From: Spirochaetota bacterium
GTDB lineage: Bacteria; Spirochaetota; Spirochaetia; DTKZ01
Reading direction: 5' to 3'
Assembly: GCA_029562045.1 (NCBI GenBank)
Contig: JAKQWJ010000074.1
Span: forward strand, 1-24,708
DNA length: 24,708 nucleotides
Made by a program: the position numbers and the translations under genes
The notes under the pieces: model-generated
The model's input: the letters and a program-made list of their open reading frames with translations, nothing else
What the model was told of the DNA's origin: nothing
The model's database searches: none
In this document: positions 8,545-15,386 of the stretch, piece by piece
Layout of the letters: each line of letters opens with the position of its first letter
Position numbering within the stretch: the first letter of the stretch is position 1

Positions 8545-9623
8545 CACTGAATCTTCAATGTCGAAAGACTCAGGATGACGAACAGCCCGCCCAGAATCCA
8601 GAAACGGACCACCACCTTCACCTCCGGCCAGCCTTTCAGTTCGAAATGATGATGCAGCGGGGCCATCAGAAAAACCCGCTTTCCCGTGAGCTTGAAATAC
8701 CCCACCTGAAGCATCACCGACACCGCCTCCATGACGAAGACTCCGCCGATGACCAGAAGCAGGATCTCCTTCTTCACCAGCAGGGACAGCGCCCCCAGGA
8801 TCCCCCCCAGGGCGAGGCTTCCGGTGTCCCCCATCATGACCTCCGCGGGGTGGGTGTTGTACCAGAGAAAGCCCACCGCCGCCCCCACGTAGGCCAGGCA
8901 GAGGACCGTCAGTTCCCCCGCGCCGGGCAGATGGGGTATCTGCAGATAGGTGGCGAAGTCGGCCCGGCCGGACAGGTAGGAGAGAACCGCGAAGGCGACG
9001 CCCACCATGATCACCAGCCCAGTGGCCAGACCGTCCAGCCCGTCGGTAAGGTTCACCGCGTTGGAAAAGCCCACCTGCAGCAGCACCGCGAAGGGGATCC
9101 ACAGCAGTCCCAGATCGAAGACCGGCCCCTTGAACATGGGAACGTACAGTAGCGTCGTGTAGGGAGTCTTATAAATGAACAGAAGAGTGGCAATTGTGGT
9201 GGCCACGGTGAACTGGCCCATCAGCTTGACCCGGACCGAAAGCCCCCGGGAGTTCTTCCGGAAAATTTTCAGTCCGTCGTCGATGAAACCCACCGCGCCG
9301 AAACCCAGGGTGGCGAAGAGCATGATCCAGGTGTACATGTTGCGGATATCCTGCCAGAGCAGGACCGAGACCACGATGGCCATGATGATCATGACCCCTC
9401 CCATGGTGGGGGTCCCGGATTTGACCAGATGGGTCTTCGGCCCGTCGCTGCGCACCTCCTGCCCCGCCTTCAGGCGCCGGAGAACTCCGATGATGCGGGG
9501 CCCCAGCAGGAAAACGATCAGCAGCGAGGTCACCGCGGCGTAGGCGGAGCGGAAGGTTATGTACTGAAAGATATTGAACGGGGTGAAATGCCTCACCAGG
9601 GGAAACAGGAATTCCTTAAACAC
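8544..9623 (-). CDS. mraY: Phospho-N-acetylmuramoyl-pentapeptide transferase MraY
   Basis: Integral membrane enzyme that transfers phospho-MurNAc-pentapeptide to undecaprenyl phosphate, forming lipid I. It has 359 aa, close to the family norm. Conserved residues sit almost exactly at family positions: Asp115-Asp116 in GFIDDGLKI, the NxxNxTDGLDG motif at residues 188-198, MMGDTGSLALGG, and the LHHHFE histidine motif near the C-terminus. The N-terminal GPKTHLVKSGTPTMGG motif is also intact. The start is GTG at 9623, overlapping the murF stop by 8 nt (GTGTTTAA); it is the only reasonable start given that overlap. The upstream neighbour murF makes its substrate. Confidence 0.98.
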   Translation of the reverse strand: MFKEFLFPLVRHFTPFNIFQYITFRSAYAAVTSLLIVFLLGPRIIGVLRRLKAGQEVRSDGPKTHLVKSGTPTMGGVMIIMAIVVSVLLWQDIRNMYTWIMLFATLGFGAVGFIDDGLKIFRKNSRGLSVRVKLMGQFTVATTIATLLFIYKTPYTTLLYVPMFKGPVFDLGLLWIPFAVLLQVGFSNAVNLTDGLDGLATGLVIMVGVAFAVLSYLSGRADFATYLQIPHLPGAGELTVLCLAYVGAAVGFLWYNTHPAEVMMGDTGSLALGGILGALSLLVKKEILLLVIGGVFVMEAVSVMLQVGYFKLTGKRVFLMAPLHHHFELKGWPEVKVVVRFWILGGLFVILSLSTLKIQ

Positions 9624-11019
9624 GGCTCCTCCTCAAAGATTCCGTCACCCGCTCCAGGGCCATGCTGCGGGACCCCTTCAGAAGGACCAGGTCCCCCGCC
9701 CGGAGAAAAGTGTCCAGGACCCGCTCCAGAGGTCCGATGTCCACGAAGTGGGCCGCGACCCCGGGAAAACCCGGCCCCTCCAGCTCCCGGTAGGCCGCCT
9801 CCATTTCCCCGCCCAGCAGAAAAACCCCGTCGAAGCCGCTTTCCCTGAGCTGCGCCCCCAGATCCCGGTGGGCCCCCGGGGAGGACTCCCCCAGCTCTTT
9901 CATCGAAGCGAGCACTGCGACCTTGCGGCCCTTCCAGGGGAGGCCCCGCATGAAATCCACCGCCGTGGACATGGAGTCGGGGTTGGCGTTGTAGCAGTCC
10001 TGGAGGAAGGTGACCTCCCCGCGGAAAATCTGCCCCCGCCCGAACAGGGGGGCGGTCTCTTCGATGCCGCGCCGGATCGCCTCGTCGGAAACGCCGATTC
10101 CCCCGCAGAGGGAAATCGCTCCCAGAGCGTTCCGCAGATTGTGCGGTCCCGGCAGCGGAAACCTCAGAGCCTTCCCCTTCCAGATGATCTCGTACCCCTC
10201 CAGGCCCAGATCCCGGACTCCCTCGAAACCGGGGGTGGTTTTTTCCCCGAAGGGCAGAACATCGGCGGCCACACCTTTTTTCAGGAAGGGGAAATACTCA
10301 TCCCCCTCGTAGACATAGCCCCGGCGGCCCTTGTCCAGCGCCGCCAGAATCCTCTTCTTCTCCGCGGCGATGTTCTCTTTGGAGCCCAGAAGGCCGATGT
10401 GGGCGGTCCCGATGTTGGTGATCAGGGCCGCCTGGGGGCGGACGATCCCGGTGAGAATGTCCATCTCACCCCGGCGGTTCATGCCCATTTCGAAGACCGC
10501 GTAGCGCGCCTCGTCCTTCACCTCGAAGACCGACAGGGGAAGCCCGATATCGGAGTTCAGGTTTCCCCGGTTCATGAAGGAGGGCGCCTCCCGGGACAGG
10601 ATGGAACCCACGATCTCCTTGGTCGTCGTCTTCCCGTTGCTCCCGGTGATGCCGATCCGGAAGGCCTTTTTCCCGGCCAGAAAGGACGCGGCCAGACGCT
10701 GCAGGGTCTCCAGCGGGGAGGCCACGACGATGTAGGCCGCCCGATGCTTCGCCGCGTAGGCCTGGAAGGTCTCCCGCTCCCGGTTCCAGAAACCCCGCTC
10801 CACCAGTGAAACCCGGCAGCCCCGGGAAAAAACCTCCCCCATGTGGAGATGGCCGTCGGTCCGCTCCCCTTTCAGCGGAACGAAGAGGCTGCCCGGAGAG
10901 GTCTCCCGGGAGTCGATGGCGACGGACCGGATTTCCTCCTCGCAGAAACCCGGCCCCCGGTAGACCTCCCCCCCGGTGAGACCCGGAAGCTCCCCCAGCC
11001 GGTAGAGCCTGTCAGTCAT
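9616..11019 (-). CDS. murF: UDP-N-acetylmuramoyl-tripeptide--D-alanyl-D-alanine ligase MurF
   Basis: ATP-dependent cytoplasmic ligase that adds D-Ala-D-Ala to UDP-MurNAc-tripeptide. It has 467 aa. N-terminal substrate-binding domain: VAIDSRETSPGSLFVPLKGERTDGH. The ATP-binding P-loop is GITGSNGKTTTKE (GSNGKTT at 126-132). Further Mur-ligase motifs are FEMGMNRRGEMDIL, ITNIGTAHIG and PGPHNLRNALGA, with the C-terminal domain YNANPDSMSTAVDF. The frame is open further upstream, but I chose the ATG at 11019 because it overlaps the ftsL stop by 8 nt (ATGACTGA) and begins where MurF similarity begins. MurC, MurD, MurE and Ddl, needed for the other steps, are not in the window. Confidence 0.97.
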   Translation of the reverse strand: MTDRLYRLGELPGLTGGEVYRGPGFCEEEIRSVAIDSRETSPGSLFVPLKGERTDGHLHMGEVFSRGCRVSLVERGFWNRERETFQAYAAKHRAAYIVVASPLETLQRLAASFLAGKKAFRIGITGSNGKTTTKEIVGSILSREAPSFMNRGNLNSDIGLPLSVFEVKDEARYAVFEMGMNRRGEMDILTGIVRPQAALITNIGTAHIGLLGSKENIAAEKKRILAALDKGRRGYVYEGDEYFPFLKKGVAADVLPFGEKTTPGFEGVRDLGLEGYEIIWKGKALRFPLPGPHNLRNALGAISLCGGIGVSDEAIRRGIEETAPLFGRGQIFRGEVTFLQDCYNANPDSMSTAVDFMRGLPWKGRKVAVLASMKELGESSPGAHRDLGAQLRESGFDGVFLLGGEMEAAYRELEGPGFPGVAAHFVDIGPLERVLDTFLRAGDLVLLKGSRSMALERVTESLRRSRV

Positions 11020-11302
11020 CCTTCTCCGGCTCCTTTTTTTCCGGTGTGATGATGATGAAATCCCCGGGGTCGGGCCTCGCCAATCCCAGGGACTTTTTCG
11101 CCAGCTCCTCAATCCGGGCCGGAGACTCCATCACCGATATTCCGGCGATGTTTCTTTTGTTTCGCTCCAGAAGATCCTGCTGCACCGATTCCAGCCGGGC
11201 AATCTCCCGCTTCAGCGACGAATAGCGGAAGGACTGCCATACGTTCAGAAAAAAGAGGGCGGGAATCAGCGCCGCCGCGGCATACAGAACAAGCTTCTTC
11301 AT
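11012..11302 (-). CDS. ftsL: FtsL-like bitopic division protein
   Basis: Small 96-aa protein with a short N-terminus (MKK), one transmembrane helix at about residues 4-25, and then a charged heptad-like stretch (SSLKREIARLESVQQDLLERNKR) predicted to form a coiled coil. ESPARIEELAKKSLGLARPDPGDFIII matches the region after the coiled coil in FtsL and septum-formation-initiator proteins. FtsL forms a complex with FtsB and FtsQ that activates FtsWI. Sequence identity in this family is low, so the call rests on architecture and on the position between rsmH and murF. It starts 4 nt after rsmH and overlaps murF by 8 nt, leaving no room for ftsI. Confidence 0.85.
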   Translation of the reverse strand: MKKLVLYAAAALIPALFFLNVWQSFRYSSLKREIARLESVQQDLLERNKRNIAGISVMESPARIEELAKKSLGLARPDPGDFIIITPEKKEPEKDD

Positions 11303-11306
11303 CGCG

Positions 11307-12236
11307 TCACACCTTTTCGGCCACCCGCAGCCGGGCGCTCCGGGAGGGCGGGTTCCGTTCGCACTCCGCCGGTCCGGGCTTCACCGCCCGCCGGGTCAGT
11401 ATCTCCACCACCTTGACCGCCCCACAGCGGCAGACCGGGGCCTCCGGGGGGCAGGTGCAGACCCCGCTCTTCTCCCGGAAGAAGGTCTTCACCCTCCGGT
11501 CCTCCAGGGAATGGAAGGAGATCACCCCGATCCGTCCCCCGGAGGGCAGAAGCTCCACCGCCGCCGGCAGCGCCGCCTCCAGCCGCTCCAGTTCCCGGTT
11601 CACGGCGATCCGCAGGGCCTGGAAGGACCGGGTGGCGGGGTGGATCCTTCCCCGGCGGTAACCGGCGGGCACCGCGTTCCAGACCAGGGACGCGAAGTCC
11701 CGGGCGGTTCCGATGCGCCCCTTTCTCCTCTCCTCCACCACCGCCCGGGCTATCCGCCGGGAATAGCGCTCCTCGCCGTAGGAATAAAAAATCCGGGCCA
11801 GTTCCTTCTCGTCCCGACGGGCCAGGATATCCGCGGCGGATTCACCGGATTCCGGGGAGAGCCTCATGTCCAGAGGCTCCGGAGCGCCGAAACTGAAGCC
11901 CCGGCCGGACCGGTCGTAGTGGTAGGAGGAAATGCCCAGGTCGAGCAGGATCCGGTCCGGCCGTTCGGTCAGGGGGTAGCTCTGGAGGAACTCGTCGAAC
12001 CATCCATGCCGGCCCCGAAACCGGTCACCCAGGGGAGACAGGCGTTCCCGGGCACGGGAGAGAATGTCCTCATCCGCGTCCAGACCCACCGCCCGAAGGC
12101 GGGGAAACCGCGTCAGAAAGGCTTCGGTATGCCCCCCTTCCCCGAGGGTGCAATCCAGGAAGAGCGAATCATCCCGCCCTGGTTCCAGGTACGCGAGAAC
12201 CTCCTCCACCATTACCGAGGTATGAACCGTTTTCAT
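11307..12236 (-). CDS. rsmH: 16S rRNA (cytosine(1402)-N(4))-methyltransferase RsmH (MraW)
   Basis: SAM-dependent enzyme that methylates N4 of C1402 in the 16S rRNA decoding centre. It has 309 aa, typical for the family. Hallmarks are the N-terminus HTSVMVEEVLAYLEP, SAM motif LDCTLGEGGHTEAFL, AVGLDADEDILSRA, ILLDLGISSYHYD, GRGFSFGAPEPLDMR, the long HPATRSFQALRIAVNREL and VISFHSLEDRRVK. A Cys cluster (CTCPPEAPVCRCG) lies in the C-terminal part, as in many RsmH proteins. ATG at 12236 has a GAGGGGAAGG ribosome binding site directly upstream. It follows mraZ by 23 nt and precedes ftsL by 4 nt, the conserved order at the head of division clusters. Confidence 0.98.
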   Translation of the reverse strand: MKTVHTSVMVEEVLAYLEPGRDDSLFLDCTLGEGGHTEAFLTRFPRLRAVGLDADEDILSRARERLSPLGDRFRGRHGWFDEFLQSYPLTERPDRILLDLGISSYHYDRSGRGFSFGAPEPLDMRLSPESGESAADILARRDEKELARIFYSYGEERYSRRIARAVVEERRKGRIGTARDFASLVWNAVPAGYRRGRIHPATRSFQALRIAVNRELERLEAALPAAVELLPSGGRIGVISFHSLEDRRVKTFFREKSGVCTCPPEAPVCRCGAVKVVEILTRRAVKPGPAECERNPPSRSARLRVAEKV

Positions 12237-12259
12237 CCTTCCCCTCGAAGCTCCCAGTT

Positions 12260-12700
12260 TCAGAAGGAGACAATTCCCCCCAGCTCCTCTGCGGCTTCCT
12301 GGAAGGCGCCTTCGTTCTCCTTCCAGTAGATCGCGTACATTTCCTCATCCCAGATCTCGATGTACCTCTTGATCCCCAGGATGACGGCTTCCTTTTTCAG
12401 GCCCGCGTAGTCCCGCAGGCTCGGCGGCACGTTGATGCGCCCCGCCCTGTCGATTTCCACCTCCTGAGCCGGCCCGATGATCCGACGCTGGATGAGCCGC
12501 GCCCGGGCGCTGAAGGGAGAGGTGGAATCCATCAGATTGTCGGTGATCCGGGACCATTCCTCCGGGGGAAAGAGCCAGAGACAGGCGTCTATTCCCCGGG
12601 TAAGAACGAGGGTGTTGCCGGAGATCTCCGTCCGCATCCGGGAAGGGATCATGAGTCGTCCTTTTTCATCCACTGAGTTCCGAAATTCCCCGGTTATCAT
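12260..12700 (-). CDS. mraZ: Transcriptional regulator MraZ
   Basis: SpoVT/AbrB-like DNA-binding protein that controls its own division operon. It has 146 aa with two tandem MraZ domains: residues 1-50 (FRNSVDEKGRLMIPSRMR with the DxKGR motif) and about 75-125 (AQEVEIDRAGRINVPPSLRDYAGL with the DxxGR motif). Both DNA-binding loops look intact. The ATG at 12700 is the first codon of the operon; upstream spacing shows a GGAAG ribosome binding site embedded in the operator repeats at 12700-12744, suggesting autoregulation. MraZ represses in E. coli and activates in mycoplasmas; the direction here is unknown. Confidence 0.97.
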   Translation of the reverse strand: MITGEFRNSVDEKGRLMIPSRMRTEISGNTLVLTRGIDACLWLFPPEEWSRITDNLMDSTSPFSARARLIQRRIIGPAQEVEIDRAGRINVPPSLRDYAGLKKEAVILGIKRYIEIWDEEMYAIYWKENEGAFQEAAEELGGIVSF

Positions 12701-12744
12701 CCCACAACTTCCACTTTTTCCTAATCTTTCCCACTTTCTCCCAC
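12700..12744 (-). promoter_or_regulatory. MraZ-type operator: five GTGGGA-like boxes at ~10-bp period
   Basis: Read on the minus strand, GTGGGA boxes begin at 12744 and 12734, a degenerate TTAGGA at 12724, GTGGAA at 12714 and GTGGGA at 12705, the last running into the mraZ ATG. The starts are spaced 10, 10, 10 and 9 nt, one helical turn. MraZ is known to bind short TGGG-type direct repeats with this phasing upstream of its own gene. The array starts where transcription from the proposed promoter should begin and covers the ribosome binding site, a placement suited to repression. Box sequence and spacing are seen directly; binding is inferred. Confidence 0.8.
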
Positions 12745-12749
12745 AGATA

Positions 12750-12780
12750 TTTATACTATCCTTTAAATCGGGGATGTCAA
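12750..12780 (-). promoter_or_regulatory. Sigma70-type promoter for the mraZ operon
   Basis: A perfect TTGACA (-35) lies at 12780-12775 on the minus strand. The best -10 is TATAAA at 12755-12750 with a 19-nt spacer, slightly long; TAGTAT with a 16-nt spacer is an overlapping alternative. The predicted transcription start is near 12743, at the first MraZ box. No other promoter-like site is obvious before topA, so this may drive the whole block. Confidence 0.7.
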
Positions 12781-12792
12781 TGTTTCCATCTC

Positions 12793-12854
12793 CGGTTTCC
12801 TCCCTCCCGGGGGGGGCAGAAGAAGGGAATACTAAACAATTGTTGAGGAAACCG
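12793..12854. repeat. 10-bp inverted repeat around a palindrome, between the GH57 gene and the mraZ promoter
   Basis: Arms CGGTTTCCTC (12793-12802) and GAGGAAACCG (12845-12854) are perfectly complementary and about 42 nt apart. The interior holds a 10-bp palindrome AACAATTGTT (12835-12844). It lies downstream of the GH57 stop and just upstream of the mraZ -35. It could be a 3' UTR hairpin without a U-tract or a regulatory site. I see no gene between 12701 and 12925. Confidence 0.5.
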
Positions 12855-12925
12855 CGTTTTTCGGGCGATTCCGGCGGGAGACGGTCTTTTTTCCGCTCAA
12901 GACCCGGCGGAATCCTCCGAGGGGA

Positions 12926-14527
12926 TCAGGACTTCGCGCCGTCCTCCCGCTTCCGGAAGATCCGGTAATCCATGTCGGGAAAGAGGTTGTTTTTCCGCTC
13001 CAGCCGGGTCAGCCACTCGGTGCCCACCGCCCCGGAACTCAGAGCGTCGTAGATCCTGGTGAAGTTGCCCAGGTGCTCCTTCAGGCGCCGGCTTGCGTAG
13101 GTCACCGTCGTCCCGGTGTGCATGATGAAGGGCCAGTCCGAGGCCTGGCTCAACAGGACCTCCCGGGCCGCCTGGTTCAGCGCCCGGGCCTTCAGCCCCT
13201 TTTCGTTGGGGTACCGTTCCACCAGCTCGATCATCCTCTCCACCGCCCGATGGGTATGGCGGTAGATCCAATCGTTGGTCCCGTCGAGCCAGACCTCCGA
13301 GTAGCCCCTGTTCCCCCAGCTGGAAAAGGCGGGCGCCGCCACCTGGTTGTCCGGGTGGTTCTTCAGATAGTCCGAAGGGAATATGGCTTCGATCTCCGCC
13401 GTTCCCTGCAGTTTCCGGAACAGCGATTCGATCCAGGAGGGCCCTTCGAACCACCAATGGCCGAAGAGCTCCGCGTTGTAGGGGCAGGTGAACACCGGAG
13501 GCCGATCCATGAACTCTTCCAGGCGCTTTATCTGTTTGAGCCGGTTATAAATGAAATTTTCCGCGTGTTCCCGGGTCTTCCGCAGCGCCGCGTCGGGTTC
13601 GTAGGGCTTTTTGTCGTCCGTCCTGCCGGTGATGGCGTAGTACTTGAACCCGGTGTAGATCCGCAGGTCTCCCTCGTGGATGTGGGGCCCGATGTAATCC
13701 AGAGGCAGGTCGAAACCGATGTCCCGATAGAAATCACGGTACGCCACGTCCCCGGGGTAGCCCTCGTCGGAAGACCAGACCGCGTTGGCCGAGGCCAGAT
13801 CCCGTCCGAAGGCGGCGAGGCCGTTGGGGCAGACCAGCGGACCGTAGACCCCGTTTTTCGGTTTGTCGTCGGCGAAGAGGACTCCATGGGTGGCGACGAA
13901 GAAGTACCGCAGTCCCGCCTCTTTCAGGTACTCTTCCAGTCCCGGAACGAAACCCAGTTCGGGGAGCCAGAACCCCTTGGGAGGGGTGCCGAAGACCCGG
14001 TAATGGGACTGCACCGCCAGCTGCACCTGGGCCCTCAGCGTCTCGGGGTACGGTTCGTAAAGGGGCAGATAGGCATGGGTGGCGCTGGTGGTGATGAGTT
14101 CGATCCTCCCCTTTTTCTGGAAGAAATCGAAACCTTTTATGATTCTCTTTCCATATTTGTCGACGAAATCCCGGCGATTCTCCGCGAACAGGTCCCGGTA
14201 CATCCGGGCGGTCCCGCTGAAACGGCTGTCCTCCGCGGTCCGGCGGACCTCCTTGTCTCCCAGTTCGATCATCCCATCCAGATGCCGCAGATAGCGCTCC
14301 TGCAGCAGTTCGTCCTCCAGCATGGCCGTCAAAGTCGGAGAAACCGAGAGAGTCACCTTGAAGGGCACCCCGTCGAGCTCCAGCCGCTCGAAGACCCGCA
14401 GCAGCGGTAGGTATGTTTCGGAAATCGCCTCGAACAGCCAGAGCTCTTCGAGAAATTTCTCGTGCTCCGGATGCCGGACAAACGGCAGATGGGCGTGCAG
14501 GACCAAAGAGAGATAACCTTTGCTCAT
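12926..14527 (-). CDS. GH57 family protein, 1,4-alpha-glucan branching enzyme type (catalytic Asp replaced by Asn)
   Basis: Glycoside hydrolase 57 / DUF1957-type protein of 533 aa; relatives branch glycogen-like alpha-glucans. Family regions appear in order: HAHLPF (residues 11-16), ITTSATHAYLPL (145-156), GFWLPELGF with the expected nucleophile Glu190, and PYNAELFGHWWFEGP near 349-363. The last motif normally reads PYDxELFGHWW, where Asp is the acid/base; here the codon is AAC and the residue is Asn351. The C-terminal helical part (SSWGNRGYSEVWLDGTNDWIYRHTHRA) matches branching-type members. The ATG at 14527 follows GAGGTGAGG by about 10 nt. It lies 24 nt after the DUF4912 gene, its probable partner. 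Family assignment is strong; branching activity is uncertain because of Asn351. Confidence 0.88.
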   Translation of the reverse strand: MSKGYLSLVLHAHLPFVRHPEHEKFLEELWLFEAISETYLPLLRVFERLELDGVPFKVTLSVSPTLTAMLEDELLQERYLRHLDGMIELGDKEVRRTAEDSRFSGTARMYRDLFAENRRDFVDKYGKRIIKGFDFFQKKGRIELITTSATHAYLPLYEPYPETLRAQVQLAVQSHYRVFGTPPKGFWLPELGFVPGLEEYLKEAGLRYFFVATHGVLFADDKPKNGVYGPLVCPNGLAAFGRDLASANAVWSSDEGYPGDVAYRDFYRDIGFDLPLDYIGPHIHEGDLRIYTGFKYYAITGRTDDKKPYEPDAALRKTREHAENFIYNRLKQIKRLEEFMDRPPVFTCPYNAELFGHWWFEGPSWIESLFRKLQGTAEIEAIFPSDYLKNHPDNQVAAPAFSSWGNRGYSEVWLDGTNDWIYRHTHRAVERMIELVERYPNEKGLKARALNQAAREVLLSQASDWPFIMHTGTTVTYASRRLKEHLGNFTRIYDALSSGAVGTEWLTRLERKNNLFPDMDYRIFRKREDGAKS

Positions 14528-14551
14528 GGGGAAAAAACCTCACCTCGCGTT

Positions 14552-15286
14552 TTAAAGAAAACCATCCTCGTGGAGCGAGTTTATTCTCTGGGGTATCGAT
14601 CTTTTGGGGGTAAAAACGTCGAGATTCTCCACGCCCGAAAGGGTTAAAATCATGTTCAGCGGAGTGCCGTCCCGGAAGGACAGATCCTCCTTCGTCACCG
14701 CCCGGGGGACCCGCACCAGATTGGAGCGGACCAGGATCTTTTCGCTGTTTTCCCCCTGCAGCGCCAGTTCGACGCGGTAGAAGGAGTCCTGGTCCGGGAT
14801 ATTCACGTACCAGCCCGTGTCTTCGGGGCCCAGAGGGATATCGTAGGAGTCCACCGGCTTTCCGGGGGCGACATCCCCGCCCTCGTTGGCGAAGCGCAGG
14901 ACCCGCAGAAGGGCGCCCTGGGCGCCGATCTCCTCCGCCGCCGCCTGGAGGGTCCCCCCTTTGACATCCCAGTACACGTAGGCCCAGGATGGATCCCGGA
15001 GCAGCATGACGATCCGGTTGGTGTTGTAGCCCTCGGGCAGGATGCCGTCGTCGGGGTTCGGAAGGAGGTCATAGTCCCGGGACAGGGAGACATCGTACTT
15101 CTTCTGCTGGACCCTGACGGGGTTGTTGTTCCGCGACTCCTGCTCCTCCTTCCGGTCTTCGGCTATCTCGAGAAGAAGGTCGATGAGGAGGATTTTTTCC
15201 ACCCCGTCGGGAACATCGATTCCCTCCCGGGCCGCGACGGCTTTCAGAGAATCGAAAGACAGGGCTTCGAGACGTTTGCGAGTCAT
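14552..15286 (-). CDS. DUF4912 domain protein with Rho-N/SAP-like N-terminus
   Basis: Protein of 244 aa. Residues about 1-45 (RLEALSFDSLKAVAAREGIDVP...LLIDLLLEIAEDR) look like a Rho N-terminal/SAP-like helical motif. From about residue 65 there is a DUF4912 domain, with NRIVMLLRDPSWAYVYWDV and YYVNI-type strands (TGWYVNIPDQDSFYRVELAL), a beta-sandwich pattern reminiscent of glucan-binding E-set domains. DUF4912 is known to occur beside or fused to GH57 enzymes, as here. A role in glucan binding or in targeting the GH57 protein is inference. I chose ATG 15286 over the adjacent GTG 15289 because GGAGG ends 5 nt before the ATG. A promoter lies 31 nt upstream. Confidence 0.82.
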   Translation of the reverse strand: MTRKRLEALSFDSLKAVAAREGIDVPDGVEKILLIDLLLEIAEDRKEEQESRNNNPVRVQQKKYDVSLSRDYDLLPNPDDGILPEGYNTNRIVMLLRDPSWAYVYWDVKGGTLQAAAEEIGAQGALLRVLRFANEGGDVAPGKPVDSYDIPLGPEDTGWYVNIPDQDSFYRVELALQGENSEKILVRSNLVRVPRAVTKEDLSFRDGTPLNMILTLSGVENLDVFTPKRSIPQRINSLHEDGFL

Positions 15287-15316
15287 CACGACCTCCCATT
15301 TCAGACTCGTTGATCA

Positions 15317-15345
15317 ATCCTAGGGAAACAGTCCGCCCATGTCAA
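15317..15345 (-). promoter_or_regulatory. Sigma70-type promoter for the DUF4912-GH57 pair
   Basis: On the minus strand, TTGACA (15345-15340), a 17-nt spacer, then TAGGAT (15322-15317). The -35 is perfect, spacing is ideal, and the -10 matches four of six positions. It sits in the short gap after the methyltransferase gene, giving the pair its own transcription start. Confidence 0.7.
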
Positions 15346-15386
15346 GACCTGCCGCCGGTTTCCGGGTCCGGGGCGGCTCCTGTGAT

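Noticed and set aside
11012..11302. A hidden ftsI gene near ftsL
   Set aside because: ftsL and murF overlap by 8 nt and rsmH ends 4 nt before ftsL, so there is no room; ftsI must be elsewhere.
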